43,694 nucleotides of DNA from a bacterium (GTDB taxonomy: Bacteria; UBP6; UBA1177). Location: the NCBI GenBank assembly GCA_017961325.1, contig JAGCXM010000038.1, positions 1 through 43,694 on the forward strand, written 5' to 3'. This document shows positions 24,586-33,323 of this stretch, piece after piece. The notes under the pieces were generated by a model. The model saw nothing but the letters and a program-made list of their open reading frames with translations. It did not search any database and was not told where the DNA came from. The translations under genes and the position numbers were made by a program. Each line of letters starts with the position of its first letter. The stretch's first letter is position 1.

Positions 24586-27259
24586 AGACAACAAAACAAA
24601 GTTTGGAAACATGCCGCTCGGTATGATCAACAAAATGCTGGTTTCTTTTATCGGGGAAGATGCTTTTCTGGACTACTGTGAAAAGTATCATAAAGATTGG
24701 AAACTTGACTGGCAGTCAAGAGAAGCTTTCAGAAAACATCTTGACAGACTGTTTGAAGAAAAAGAGAGTTCCTATCGTGATTTGAACCCGCATTACGAAC
24801 AGTCGGTATACAGGATTGCCTTTAAAATTTTGGATGACTTTTGCAATAAGTATGGTTTGCCTCGGTATATTGCGGATACGATACTGGATTTTTACGATCT
24901 GTTGCGTCTCCGGCTCCGGCTTTCAGGAACCGAATATCCTGTTTTTGAAACTTATTACACACTTGATTCCGTAATTCGTGGATTTTTGCATATCTTTTTT
25001 GAAATTGATGAAATAGGCACAAACAATGATGCCGACTTTTCATATCGTGATGCAGAAACAAAATACAACATGGTTTTTGACGAATTGGGTAAAAAATTTA
25101 AGGACAAAAATGGGGAAAAGTCCAGTCTGGAAAAATTTTATACCAAATTGTCGAACTGGTATTCAGGTAAAATTAAAGGGCAAGTCCTCTCCGATCATTT
25201 CAAGAAAATCATTATCAACAACTGTAAAAAAGGTCAAAATCCAGCCAAATGGAAAGATATGAAAACCATTCTCGACTTCTGTAAAGAAAAAGGAAAAGAC
25301 TTGGAGGTGGCGCATTTAATTGAAGCTTATCTGACAGCAAATGTGAAGAATTTTATAGTGGAAATTCAGGAAGAAAATTGGAAGGAAATAGGATTCTGCT
25401 TCGAATATATAGAAAAAAATGTGTCCAACAAAACAGGCCTTTTGTATGAGTTTCATCAAAGGCTTTTTAATCCTTTGGGAGACAAATCCGAACCTATAGA
25501 TTCGGCTCTTTTGGAGATTCTTATAAAGCATGTTTACCTTCAGGATGAAAAGAGAGCGGAGGATTTAATCTCGAATATAAAAGAAATTGCTCCGGAAGCC
25601 TCCGATTTTTACTGCAACTGGCTTCGCGCCTATATTGCGGTAGCAAAATGCGAATTTGAGAATGCTAAAAAACTCTACAATGAAGCGTTCGGCAACATTC
25701 ACTTTGCAGGAATATGGGCCGAAGTTTTTTTGAAACAGGCGTTTGTTCTTTCCGTTTATTGTGATTTAAATCCGGATAGCGTCCGTAAGGTGATAGATCC
25801 TGAAAAGGATGCCGAAAATCCTTTGCCCCAGGATGGAAAAAGGTTTTGGGAATACGGCTACGCCATTGAAGTTTTTGATGAACCAGCTAAAAAGATACCT
25901 CCCAAACTTGTATATTGGAGAGAAAATTTTTTCGCTGAGTTTCCACAGGAAATGTTTTTCTCTGGCATAAAAATCGCTCCCGACAGAACAAAACCGACTC
26001 CAGCCGGGAATTTTGTCTTTTGTGCGGGAAACATTAAAGAAAAAATAAAAGAGTATTATAATAGTCTCTCAGCATTTAAAAAAGGGAGTATAAACAAACG
26101 TCTGAAAATCTTTGATGGGGACGCGCAAAGGAGGCCTCCGCTTTCTGCGGCTATATACCTCTTTACCAACTCTTCAAGAGAAAAGTTTACTGATTTGGAG
26201 GAAAAATTTCTTGACTTGATAGAAAAGTGGCTCGGACTCTCCGACCCGGAAACAGCGATCAAAGAGTTGGAATTCAATACTATCTCTGAATTAGGCGAAA
26301 CACCCTTGAATATGGCAACTATGGCATACAAGGATTTTTGTGCAAAGAACAGTGACCCTGAATCTCCTGTGAAGAAAAGACTGAGGAAAATAGTGACCCA
26401 CATTTTAGGCAAAACCGATAAAAATCACTTAAGGAAGGTCACCGAAAGAAAACGGATTCATCCTTTGCAGAATGTCATAGACTCATGCGATATTGAGTTA
26501 GTCAAAGAATTTGTCGAAAAATTTCTTGAAGTCAAGCTCGATATTGACAGCATTAGATTTACAACCGGCAAAGTATCTCCGGTATATTACACAATTGGCA
26601 GAATTTTCAACCTTCAACATCCCAAAGCAATATCTCATCCTGAAAATACGAATTGGAAATATGCGGATATGCCGAGAATAAATGCTGAAGACAAAAAAAG
26701 GAACTTTGACGACAAAATGAACTACCTCACTCTGGAAGCACAAGTCTTGCTTAACGAGTATGCCATAAAAGATGATTTGGGCGATGAAAGCACATACATG
26801 GAACAGATAAAAAAGCTGAAGGAAATATGCCTCTATCTTATAGATCATACGAAAGATCAGGACGCATATAAATTCAGCAATAACCGTGGAGCAGAAAGGA
26901 CAAGCCTTACTTTTGCAGCCGAAACCGATGATGCTGATATTTGCCGCGCATTGCTTAAGCACGGGGCTGATCCAAATATTTTTCTTGAAACAGAATGGGG
27001 AAATGAAATCCCGAATACATTTCTGCATAGATGTATTCAGCATGAAGCATGGAATGTGCTTGAAATGTTTTTGACGGAATTTAAAGAGAAAGCCGCAGAA
27101 ACAATCAAAAAATACAATAACTCGGGCAAATATGCGCCTTTTGTCTTTTTCTTTGAAAAAAACAAAGAAAAAAGGACGGGATTTATGGAAAAATTTATAA
27201 AACTGTTCGAATCATGCGGCGTTGATCTCACTATTATTCCAACCGATAAATTTAAATAA
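24578..27259 (+). CDS. Large helical protein with C-terminal ankyrin repeats
   Basis: 893 residues, AT-rich codons. Residues 1 to about 600 are mostly predicted helix without a recognised catalytic motif; about 310-420 looks like a TPR/solenoid region (LRAYIAVAKCEFENAKKLYNEAF). Ankyrin-type repeats are clear at the end: TSLTFAAETDDADICRALLKHGADPN (about 773-798) followed by FLHRCIQHEAWNVLEMFLTEF, with a weaker one at about 628 (HPLQNVIDSCDIELVKEFVEKFL). No signal peptide. It overlaps the 37-residue frame by eight bases and is the last gene of the viperin module. It might be a sensor, partner or separate effector; nothing in it proves which. No frameshift is visible. Confidence 0.7.
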   Translation: MSEDNKTKFGNMPLGMINKMLVSFIGEDAFLDYCEKYHKDWKLDWQSREAFRKHLDRLFEEKESSYRDLNPHYEQSVYRIAFKILDDFCNKYGLPRYIADTILDFYDLLRLRLRLSGTEYPVFETYYTLDSVIRGFLHIFFEIDEIGTNNDADFSYRDAETKYNMVFDELGKKFKDKNGEKSSLEKFYTKLSNWYSGKIKGQVLSDHFKKIIINNCKKGQNPAKWKDMKTILDFCKEKGKDLEVAHLIEAYLTANVKNFIVEIQEENWKEIGFCFEYIEKNVSNKTGLLYEFHQRLFNPLGDKSEPIDSALLEILIKHVYLQDEKRAEDLISNIKEIAPEASDFYCNWLRAYIAVAKCEFENAKKLYNEAFGNIHFAGIWAEVFLKQAFVLSVYCDLNPDSVRKVIDPEKDAENPLPQDGKRFWEYGYAIEVFDEPAKKIPPKLVYWRENFFAEFPQEMFFSGIKIAPDRTKPTPAGNFVFCAGNIKEKIKEYYNSLSAFKKGSINKRLKIFDGDAQRRPPLSAAIYLFTNSSREKFTDLEEKFLDLIEKWLGLSDPETAIKELEFNTISELGETPLNMATMAYKDFCAKNSDPESPVKKRLRKIVTHILGKTDKNHLRKVTERKRIHPLQNVIDSCDIELVKEFVEKFLEVKLDIDSIRFTTGKVSPVYYTIGRIFNLQHPKAISHPENTNWKYADMPRINAEDKKRNFDDKMNYLTLEAQVLLNEYAIKDDLGDESTYMEQIKKLKEICLYLIDHTKDQDAYKFSNNRGAERTSLTFAAETDDADICRALLKHGADPNIFLETEWGNEIPNTFLHRCIQHEAWNVLEMFLTEFKEKAAETIKKYNNSGKYAPFVFFFEKNKEKRTGFMEKFIKLFESCGVDLTIIPTDKFK

Positions 27260-27270
27260 CAACCCTAACC

Positions 27271-27356
27271 TGTTGATTTTATTATCACAAAAAAAGTGTC
27301 CGGATTCTGGCAATGTTTTCTGCAAAAAATGAACAAAAATGATCGTGTTCGGGTTT
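27271..27356 (+). repeat. Direct repeat R2
   Basis: The second copy of the 86-base repeat seen at 23496. It starts 12 bases after the ankyrin gene stop and precedes the small zinc-knuckle gene of module D, which has no E element of its own. Confidence 0.65.
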
Positions 27357-27406
27357 CAAACTACGAAACCAGTTTATTTTTGTTCGTTAAAAAGGAGAAA
27401 GAAGAC

Positions 27407-27715
27407 ATGAAAAACAATTTCGGAAAAGACATTATTTGTGAAAGCGAGGGAAAAATCTGTTACACAAAAAGAGAGGCAGGAAACGCTATCAACGAAGCGA
27501 AAAAGCATCATTATTCCGGCGAGAGCAATTCAGCCAAAAAAATTCCCGTGAGGAAATACTTCTGCAAAAAATGCGGATGCTATCACCTTACACATCTGAC
27601 TTTTTATAAAAGTGACAAACCGCAGCGTGGATTCAAACACAGACTCAGGGAGCTTATCGCTTTCGAGAACGACAGAGCATGGTGCGAAGAACGTTCTCTT
27701 CTTTACGCCGCATAA
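27407..27715 (+). CDS. Small zinc-knuckle protein, CxxCGCYHLTH family (second copy)
   Basis: 102 residues, closely similar over the full length to the 21287 protein: KNNFGKDIICESEGKICYTKREAGNAINEAKK at the start, RKYFCKKCGCYHLTHLTFYKSDKPQRGFKHRLRELIAFENDRAW at the end, with a few extra residues in the middle. Same C-x2-C-x3-H-x2-H pattern. The start is set at 27407, after AAGGAGAAAGAAGAC; an upstream in-frame extension would run through repeat R2. It heads a module whose second gene is only a remnant. Confidence 0.8.
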   Translation: MKNNFGKDIICESEGKICYTKREAGNAINEAKKHHYSGESNSAKKIPVRKYFCKKCGCYHLTHLTFYKSDKPQRGFKHRLRELIAFENDRAWCEERSLLYAA

Positions 27716-27740
27716 CTCAACAACCAAAACAGGAGTAAAA

Positions 27741-27829
27741 ATGAAAAACACATCAATGATTTCACACCTTTTGCGCTGGAATTATCTGCATGATGCTTTG
27801 CAGTTGTTCTTTAAAAGAAGAAAAAGAGG
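27741..27829 (+). pseudogene. Remnant of a DUF1566 lipoprotein gene (signal-peptide end only)
   Basis: This 89-base stretch aligns with the first codons of the 21603 gene: same distance after the small zinc gene, same ATGAAAAA...TCAATGAT start, shared CTGC, TGATG, TGTTCTT and AAAAGAAGA pieces. Small insertions shift the frame and destroy the lipobox. The remaining ~1.6 kb of the gene is gone; 21 bases later element E4 begins. Its AGGAGTAAAAATG ribosome site is still there, so a nonsense peptide could be made. Confidence 0.7.
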
Positions 27830-27850
27830 AGTTTTTTCTGGAGAATTTCT

Positions 27851-27880
27851 GTCAACTCGAGTTGTTTTCCGACGCTTATT
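27851..27880 (+). promoter_or_regulatory. Repeated element E4 (putative alternative-sigma promoter of the Mokosh-like pair)
   Basis: GTCAACTC (27851-27858), 14 bases, CGCTTATT (27873-27880), then GGTGTGAG. It is the only copy with a 14-base spacer. The helicase start codon is separated from it by 42 bases. Confidence 0.72.
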
Positions 27881-27922
27881 ATGGTGTGAGTTGAAGGTCA
27901 ATTGTAACATGGAGGGTTTAAA

Positions 27923-30900
27923 ATGACTAAAATCTTGGGAAAATACGAGGTCATCAGTGAAGAATCAAAATCTCTCAAAATCGCGCGATACAACGATTGC
28001 GATTACCGCATAGAGATCGTGGCCAAGACCACGGCAAGCGGGAAATACTCTAATATCGCGAAAAACATCAACTTGATCTCGCACCAGAACATCAGCAATC
28101 TTAAAATCGAAGAAGATGACAGAAACTTCTATTTTGTTGACAGGGATTTCGGCGAAGGATATTCCGAATTGAAACCTGATTGGTTCGGTCAGAATTATGA
28201 GTCTCTCATAAAATGCTACCAGCAGATCGTTGATGCGGTTGACTATATTCACCAGAAAGGCTTCTATCACGGGAATATCAATCCTAAAAACATACTGATC
28301 GACAGGAACGATAACGCCTATCTGCTCGATTTCGGCAGATGCTATATTTATGCGATTCTGAGCGGTTCGCCCGACACACGCTACTATGCACCGGAACAAA
28401 TCGAGAAAAAAGAATGCTGCAAAGAAAGCGATGTATATTCGCTCGGACTTTGCATGCTGAAACTTTTATTGGAATCCCGCTTTGAGGAATTTTCTTTCGA
28501 GGATGAGTATTCGGATTTTGATTCTCTGGACGATATTTATAAATATATCGTATCTCAGGACGAGAAACTCGACCCGATCAATGCGGAATTATTTCAGCTC
28601 ATAAAAGCTATGCTGGCAAAACATCCGGAAGAACGCATGAAACTGTTCAATATCCGAAAGAATCTTGCCGATTTGTTAAGACTGGTTGCTCCCTGCAGGA
28701 CTTTTGCCATTCAGATATCCGGAAACGAACTTAAAAAATGGAGAGAAAACCACAATAGCGAGATGTATACTGAAAAGCATGAAATTCAGAGCAAAATCAA
28801 TGATTTCTACGCTTTTTGGGAATTCGGGAAAGACAAAAACGGACGCGATGAAGTAAAAATCGCAATAGGCGATTTGATATTCTGCTGTTCAGCAAAAGAA
28901 GAAAATCACGAATTTTTCTGCTTTGCCATTCTTGACAATCCGCCAAAAACCGAACTCCTGCAGAAATACGGACTCAAAACAAATGATCAATTCAAGATAA
29001 CAGGGTCAGGCGACTCTGTTTGGGGTTATGATGATGCAGGAAGTGTGATTGCCGAATTAAGGGAACGGTATGAACAGAAAAAGCGCGAAAACGAACGTTA
29101 TGAAACCGATAAAAAGAGCATCGATACCGAGGAAAAACTGCTTGAGGCCGAGAAAAAAACTATAGAAGAAAAGAAAAACACGAAAAAAGTGATTTTGCAG
29201 GAAATCAACTCCGGCCAGGATACTTTGACTCTGGAATACGCAGAGGATAATGACGAAGAAGACGAAGACGATGCAATAAACATCTTGGAAATCGACCCCC
29301 GAAAGGATTTTAAGCAGAAACAAAGAGTTATCCTCAAGGAAAAATTAGACAGCAAAGACGGACTCGAAGGCACTGTCGCATCCTCTAAATCGGGTTTTTC
29401 CGTGACCATGAAACTGGAGAAATATGAAGTTCTGAAATGCAAAGACTCTCTGCGGAAAGGCGGCGAATATTTTTTGAGTTATGATTATCAGGTAGAGGAG
29501 ATCATCTGGAGCAAAAGGAAAACGGCTCTTGACATGTTGCAAAACGGCAATGTCTATATCCCGAATTTCCTTAGAAAAATAAACCGTCCCACAGAATTCA
29601 TCAAAAACGATCTGGTTGATGTTGCCAAGTTCTACAATGAGCAGCTTGACGAGAATCAGAAAATGGCTGTGCGAAAGGCGCTGTCGCTGGATAACGAGTG
29701 CGAGATAATGGTTTTGCAAGGCCCTCCCGGAACAGGAAAAACTGTAACAATAACCGAGATCGTGACCCAGCTTTTAAAAACGCGGCCTCACGAGAGAATA
29801 CTGGTGGCGTCACAGAGCAATCAGGCTGTGGACAATGTTCTGGAAAAAATATGCGGGATCGAAGACAAAATCCTCAGAATCGGAAACGATCCCAGCAAAA
29901 TCAGCAAGACAGCACAAAATTATCTGCCCGGCAAAGTCCTCGATAAAATAATCAAAGAAAACATCAGGCGCATTGACGAGAACCCGATTGCGCACAACAA
30001 TGAGATCAAGAATAAAATGCAGGGGTGGCAGAAAGACTTCAGAGAGAAACTGCAGCACATAACATCAAGTATGGGAAACAATCCTGTTGAAAATAAAGAC
30101 ACCGAACTGGCAACCCTTTTCATTCGGAATATAAGGCTGATTTTCGGCACTCTGATAGGCATTTCGTCATGGAAAAATTTCAGAGACATCGTTTTTGACA
30201 CCGTGATCGTCGATGAAGCCGGCAGAGCCACTCTTAGCGAACTCCTTGTTCCCTGTATCAAAGCAAAAAAACTGATCCTGGTCGGTGATCATAAACAACT
30301 GGCTCCCGTTATCGACGATGATGTAATAGAAAAAATCAAAGACAAAGACGAAGCGAAAACTTCATTCTTCCAGAGGCTGTTTGAACGCATAGAAAAAGCA
30401 GGCAGGAAACATCTTATCCACATGCTGGAATATAATTACCGTGCGGAACAAAGTATCTGCGACCTATACAGCATTCCTTTTTACGACGGCAGACTCAAAA
30501 CAACAGACGAAGTCAATAAAAGGAAACAGCACAATCTCCGCTCTTTCAGCTCAAGCGTTGTCTGGTATGATACCGGGAAACTGCATAACAAGGAAGATGA
30601 ACAGAAAGACACTGGAAAAATCAACAGATGCAACGCCGAATGCATTGAACGGATACTGCATAGAATAAACGACGACATGGCGCAGGGCGGACAAAATTAC
30701 GACATCGGAATCATCACGCCTTACAAAGCCCAGACGGAACTGCTCCGCAGCAAATTGTCTATAAAGAGAAACTTTCCTGACAGCAGGATCGACATCGGAA
30801 CGGTTGACAGCTTCCAGGGAAGCGACAGGGATATCATCATCTATGACTGCGTCCGTTCCGGAAAAGCAAACCAAAAAGCGAAGATAGACTTCATCGCGGA

Positions 30901-31075
30901 TGAGAAACGGTTAAATGTCTCGCTTTCAAGGGCAAAACTGCTTTTGATCATCGTTGGCGATATGAATTTTCTGCATGAAGCCCAGGTTTCCGACAAAGAC
31001 AACCCGTTTATAAGCATTATTGAACATATTGCACAAAACAGAGACCGATACGAAATAATAGATGCGGGAGAATAA
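27923..31075 (+). CDS. Kinase-like / SF1 helicase fusion, Mokosh type I MkoA-like
   Basis: 1050 residues. Residues 1 to about 265 have a Hanks-type protein kinase fold: YHGNINPKNILID (His116...Asn123) and LLDFGR (Asp136), then YYAPEQ and SDVYSLGLCMLKLL. The catalytic Asp of 'HRD' is Asn118 here and the glycine-rich loop is weak, so this may be a pseudokinase. A charged coiled coil runs about 375-430. The C-terminal half is a UPF1/COG1112-type SF1B helicase: Walker A GPPGTGKT (600-607), Walker B DEAG (764-767), GDHKQLAP, VDSFQGSDRDIIIYD and NVSLSRAK. The following PLD gene completes the make-up of the Mokosh type I anti-phage system, as I recall its description. The ribosome site is TGGAGGG. 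Confidence 0.82.
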   Translation: MTKILGKYEVISEESKSLKIARYNDCDYRIEIVAKTTASGKYSNIAKNINLISHQNISNLKIEEDDRNFYFVDRDFGEGYSELKPDWFGQNYESLIKCYQQIVDAVDYIHQKGFYHGNINPKNILIDRNDNAYLLDFGRCYIYAILSGSPDTRYYAPEQIEKKECCKESDVYSLGLCMLKLLLESRFEEFSFEDEYSDFDSLDDIYKYIVSQDEKLDPINAELFQLIKAMLAKHPEERMKLFNIRKNLADLLRLVAPCRTFAIQISGNELKKWRENHNSEMYTEKHEIQSKINDFYAFWEFGKDKNGRDEVKIAIGDLIFCCSAKEENHEFFCFAILDNPPKTELLQKYGLKTNDQFKITGSGDSVWGYDDAGSVIAELRERYEQKKRENERYETDKKSIDTEEKLLEAEKKTIEEKKNTKKVILQEINSGQDTLTLEYAEDNDEEDEDDAINILEIDPRKDFKQKQRVILKEKLDSKDGLEGTVASSKSGFSVTMKLEKYEVLKCKDSLRKGGEYFLSYDYQVEEIIWSKRKTALDMLQNGNVYIPNFLRKINRPTEFIKNDLVDVAKFYNEQLDENQKMAVRKALSLDNECEIMVLQGPPGTGKTVTITEIVTQLLKTRPHERILVASQSNQAVDNVLEKICGIEDKILRIGNDPSKISKTAQNYLPGKVLDKIIKENIRRIDENPIAHNNEIKNKMQGWQKDFREKLQHITSSMGNNPVENKDTELATLFIRNIRLIFGTLIGISSWKNFRDIVFDTVIVDEAGRATLSELLVPCIKAKKLILVGDHKQLAPVIDDDVIEKIKDKDEAKTSFFQRLFERIEKAGRKHLIHMLEYNYRAEQSICDLYSIPFYDGRLKTTDEVNKRKQHNLRSFSSSVVWYDTGKLHNKEDEQKDTGKINRCNAECIERILHRINDDMAQGGQNYDIGIITPYKAQTELLRSKLSIKRNFPDSRIDIGTVDSFQGSDRDIIIYDCVRSGKANQKAKIDFIADEKRLNVSLSRAKLLLIIVGDMNFLHEAQVSDKDNPFISIIEHIAQNRDRYEIIDAGE

Positions 31076-31076
31076 A

Positions 31077-32417
31077 ATGACAGAAGCGAGAACAAGCGAA
31101 GCGAAGAAAACGAACTTGATCCCTGATCTGAAGCTGATCGCTCACAAATACAGCGATTTTTATCCTGGTTTTATCAGGTATGATGTCCGGGAAATAGACT
31201 ACCCTGTTTATAAAGCGAAGGTAAAGTATTCGCTCACAAAAGCGCGTGAAGTTCATCCTGTCATCGTATCTGTGATGAAAATCATCCAGTTCCTAGAAAC
31301 TGTCAATAACGGGGTTTCTTATCTTCGTGAAATCACGCAGTTGGATGAAGAGATCCTGGACAGTATCCAGGCGGAGATAACGACAAAGGGTTATCTGAAA
31401 CAGGACGAGCTGAAACTTTCCAAAAACGGCAAGGAAATTTTGGAAAAAGAAAAAGAACTGGTTACAGAAAACGCTTCCTGCTATCTAAATTTTGACGGAA
31501 TATTCGGAACAGTTATGTCTGATTGCGGAAGACTTGATCAGAATGACAAAAAAAGGACTAATGCGATCGAGTTCAAACCCTATGTGAAATCGCGTCCGAG
31601 AATAGAACATTTGGATGACGACTTTTCCGAAAACAAAACTCTCAGACAACTTCTGATTGAAAATCTTCAGGACAATGATTTCGATATAACTGATATTTTG
31701 CAAATAGACACAAACAAGTATTTCAAAAGATATATCTGTTTGTTTTTCAAGGATGCCGAGAATAACGAAAAGTTTTTGGTCCTCAATCAGGAGCATGAAA
31801 TAGACTCGGAAGCTACGGACCTTTTCGATCGTCTCGTGACAGAGCAGAAATTCGACTATGACAATGTCTCTCACAAGAGCCAGGAATTGTTGGAGGAAAA
31901 TGTTAATAAATTTAACGGCACAACTCGCGAAACAATCATCGAGAGAACAAAACCTCTGGAATCACCTGCTATCACCGACGGGAAAACGATAGAGGTCGAT
32001 GAACACAAAAGATACTTCATTTATATTCTTGAAAATGCAAAAAGAAGCATCTGCATCCAATCTCCGTGGATCAACTGGCGGACACTTCAAATCTATAAAG
32101 GGTATATAGAAAATGCCGTTAAAAGAGGTGTGCGCGTTACAGTCAAGTATGGAATGAAACCGCGAAACAGGTTCGACAAGATCGGCATCGACAAAGAATC
32201 GCAGAAATTTTTTGACTCGCTCGGCAAAGACAACTTCCGCCTGATAAAAACTGACGACCACTCCAAGATCGTTATCTGCGACGATGATTTCATGATAATG
32301 GGAAGTTTCAACTGGTTGAGTTTCGGCGGCGGTGACGAGAAAGACGCAAGAGGCGAAACATCAACGATCAACATGAATAAGGTAGAGATAAGGAAACAAA
32401 TCGAGAAATTCAACTAA
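31077..32417 (+). CDS. PLD-family nuclease, Mokosh type I MkoB-like
   Basis: 446 residues; the ATG at 31077 lies one base after the previous stop TAA, with GGGAG as ribosome site. The C-terminal ~120 residues hold a phospholipase D-type active site: DDHSKIVICDDDFMIMGSFNW (H-x-K-x4-D followed by G-S-x-N-W), preceded by the typical SICIQSPWINWRTLQIYKGYIENAVKRGVRVTVKYG. Only one HKD motif is visible, so it should work as a dimer, as PLD nucleases of the Nuc type do. Residues 1 to about 280 are unrecognised. The pairing with a helicase/kinase fusion is the main reason for the Mokosh call; cleavage of nucleic acid is inferred. Confidence 0.8.
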   Translation: MTEARTSEAKKTNLIPDLKLIAHKYSDFYPGFIRYDVREIDYPVYKAKVKYSLTKAREVHPVIVSVMKIIQFLETVNNGVSYLREITQLDEEILDSIQAEITTKGYLKQDELKLSKNGKEILEKEKELVTENASCYLNFDGIFGTVMSDCGRLDQNDKKRTNAIEFKPYVKSRPRIEHLDDDFSENKTLRQLLIENLQDNDFDITDILQIDTNKYFKRYICLFFKDAENNEKFLVLNQEHEIDSEATDLFDRLVTEQKFDYDNVSHKSQELLEENVNKFNGTTRETIIERTKPLESPAITDGKTIEVDEHKRYFIYILENAKRSICIQSPWINWRTLQIYKGYIENAVKRGVRVTVKYGMKPRNRFDKIGIDKESQKFFDSLGKDNFRLIKTDDHSKIVICDDDFMIMGSFNWLSFGGGDEKDARGETSTINMNKVEIRKQIEKFN

Positions 32418-32425
32418 AATCCCTT

Positions 32426-32455
32426 TACAAATCTCTCTTTCTAACTATTCTTGTA
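32426..32455 (+). promoter_or_regulatory. Possible degenerate E-type element
   Basis: TACAAATC (32426-32433), 14 bases, TTCTTGTA (32448-32455). The -10-like part resembles E7 (TGCTTGTA) but the -35-like part matches poorly. It lies between the PLD gene and the exported small proteins, where an element would be expected. Confidence 0.25.
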
Positions 32456-32501
32456 TGAATTTGGCTGATCTAGGATCTAATTTTTCATGGAGGTAAAAAT
32501 T

Positions 32502-32915
32502 ATGAAGAAGTTTTTTGCGGTTTTGACAGTGTTGTTTCTTTTTGCCACCCTTTGGGCACAGAATCCGACAAAGGATTTTCCGTATTACTACTATGAGACA
32601 CCCGGCGGCCCCAATAATTGTTATGACAATATGCAGCGCAATGCCGGAAACGGCAAAGTGCTCGAAACTAACGATGAGTGGACTGTCATTTTATACAGAA
32701 GCGGCACGACGCATTATATTGTTCACAAATATGCGAACGGAAAAAACGAAAGTAGGAGCGAATTGAAACGTGTTCTGGCTGAGCACAAATCTGCTTACAA
32801 AGAACTGGATAGAAAAATAGATAAAGAAAAAAACAAGGATTTTCAGGTCTGTCTTGTTTTTATTGATGCATCCGGCCAATTGATAAGTTCGGCGCTTTAT
32901 AGTGAAGATTACTAA
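32502..32915 (+). CDS. Small exported protein, unknown
   Basis: 137 residues from ATG 32502, placed after TGGAGGTAAAAAT. Signal peptide MKKFFAVLTVLFLFATLWAQ, then a domain of about 115 residues with two cysteines (around 25 and 117), a Tyr-rich start (FPYYYYETPGGPNNC) and a charged middle (KSAYKELDRKIDKEKNKD). No family recognised. It follows the PLD gene by 84 bases and precedes a second small exported protein by 14 bases; the two are probably cotranscribed. Confidence 0.68.
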   Translation: MKKFFAVLTVLFLFATLWAQNPTKDFPYYYYETPGGPNNCYDNMQRNAGNGKVLETNDEWTVILYRSGTTHYIVHKYANGKNESRSELKRVLAEHKSAYKELDRKIDKEKNKDFQVCLVFIDASGQLISSALYSEDY

Positions 32916-32929
32916 AAACAGAGGGAAAA

Positions 32930-33235
32930 ATGAAAAAAACAGTTTCTGTATTTTTAATTGTTTTCTTAACAACTTTCAGCATTTTTCCTTTGTCGCAGGA
33001 TAAATACACAAAAATTGCCAACGAAGCATATCAGGCAATAGTGCAGGACACATCTTCAGAAGCCGCACCCTCTAAAAAAGAATCCGGACTTACGACAGAG
33101 GAAAAAATAGCAATCGGTGCAGCTGTAGGAACTGCCGCAGTAGCTGCCGGAACCTGGTTGTGGAATAAATTTTCAAAAGACAAATACGAAAAAGTAGCCG
33201 AAAAAGCTTTTGAAGCTGTGAAAGATACGAAATAA
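32930..33235 (+). CDS. Small exported/membrane protein with a duplicated helix motif
   Basis: 101 residues. Signal peptide or first membrane helix MKKTVSVFLIVFLTTFSIFPLS, then DKYTKIANEAYQAIVQDT, a Gly/Ala-rich membrane segment IAIGAAVGTAAVAAGTWLW (about 62-80), and a second copy of the first motif, DKYEKVAEKAFEAVKDT. The two amphipathic repeats thus flank a glycine-zipper helix, a layout that could insert in or disrupt a membrane. Ribosome site AGAGGGAAAA. No family recognised. Confidence 0.65.
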   Translation: MKKTVSVFLIVFLTTFSIFPLSQDKYTKIANEAYQAIVQDTSSEAAPSKKESGLTTEEKIAIGAAVGTAAVAAGTWLWNKFSKDKYEKVAEKAFEAVKDTK

Positions 33236-33248
33236 ATCCTTAAAAAAT

Positions 33249-33277
33249 GTCAACTTCTCCTTTTTTTACCGCTTATA
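33249..33277 (+). promoter_or_regulatory. Repeated element E5 (putative alternative-sigma promoter)
   Basis: GTCAACTT (33249-33256), 13 bases, CGCTTATA (33270-33277). It lies 13 bases after the previous stop and 46 bases before the start of the RNxxxH protein. Confidence 0.72.
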
Positions 33278-33323
33278 TTCTGCGGGTTTGAAGAACCGGC
33301 TGATGTTTTGAATGGAGAATACA

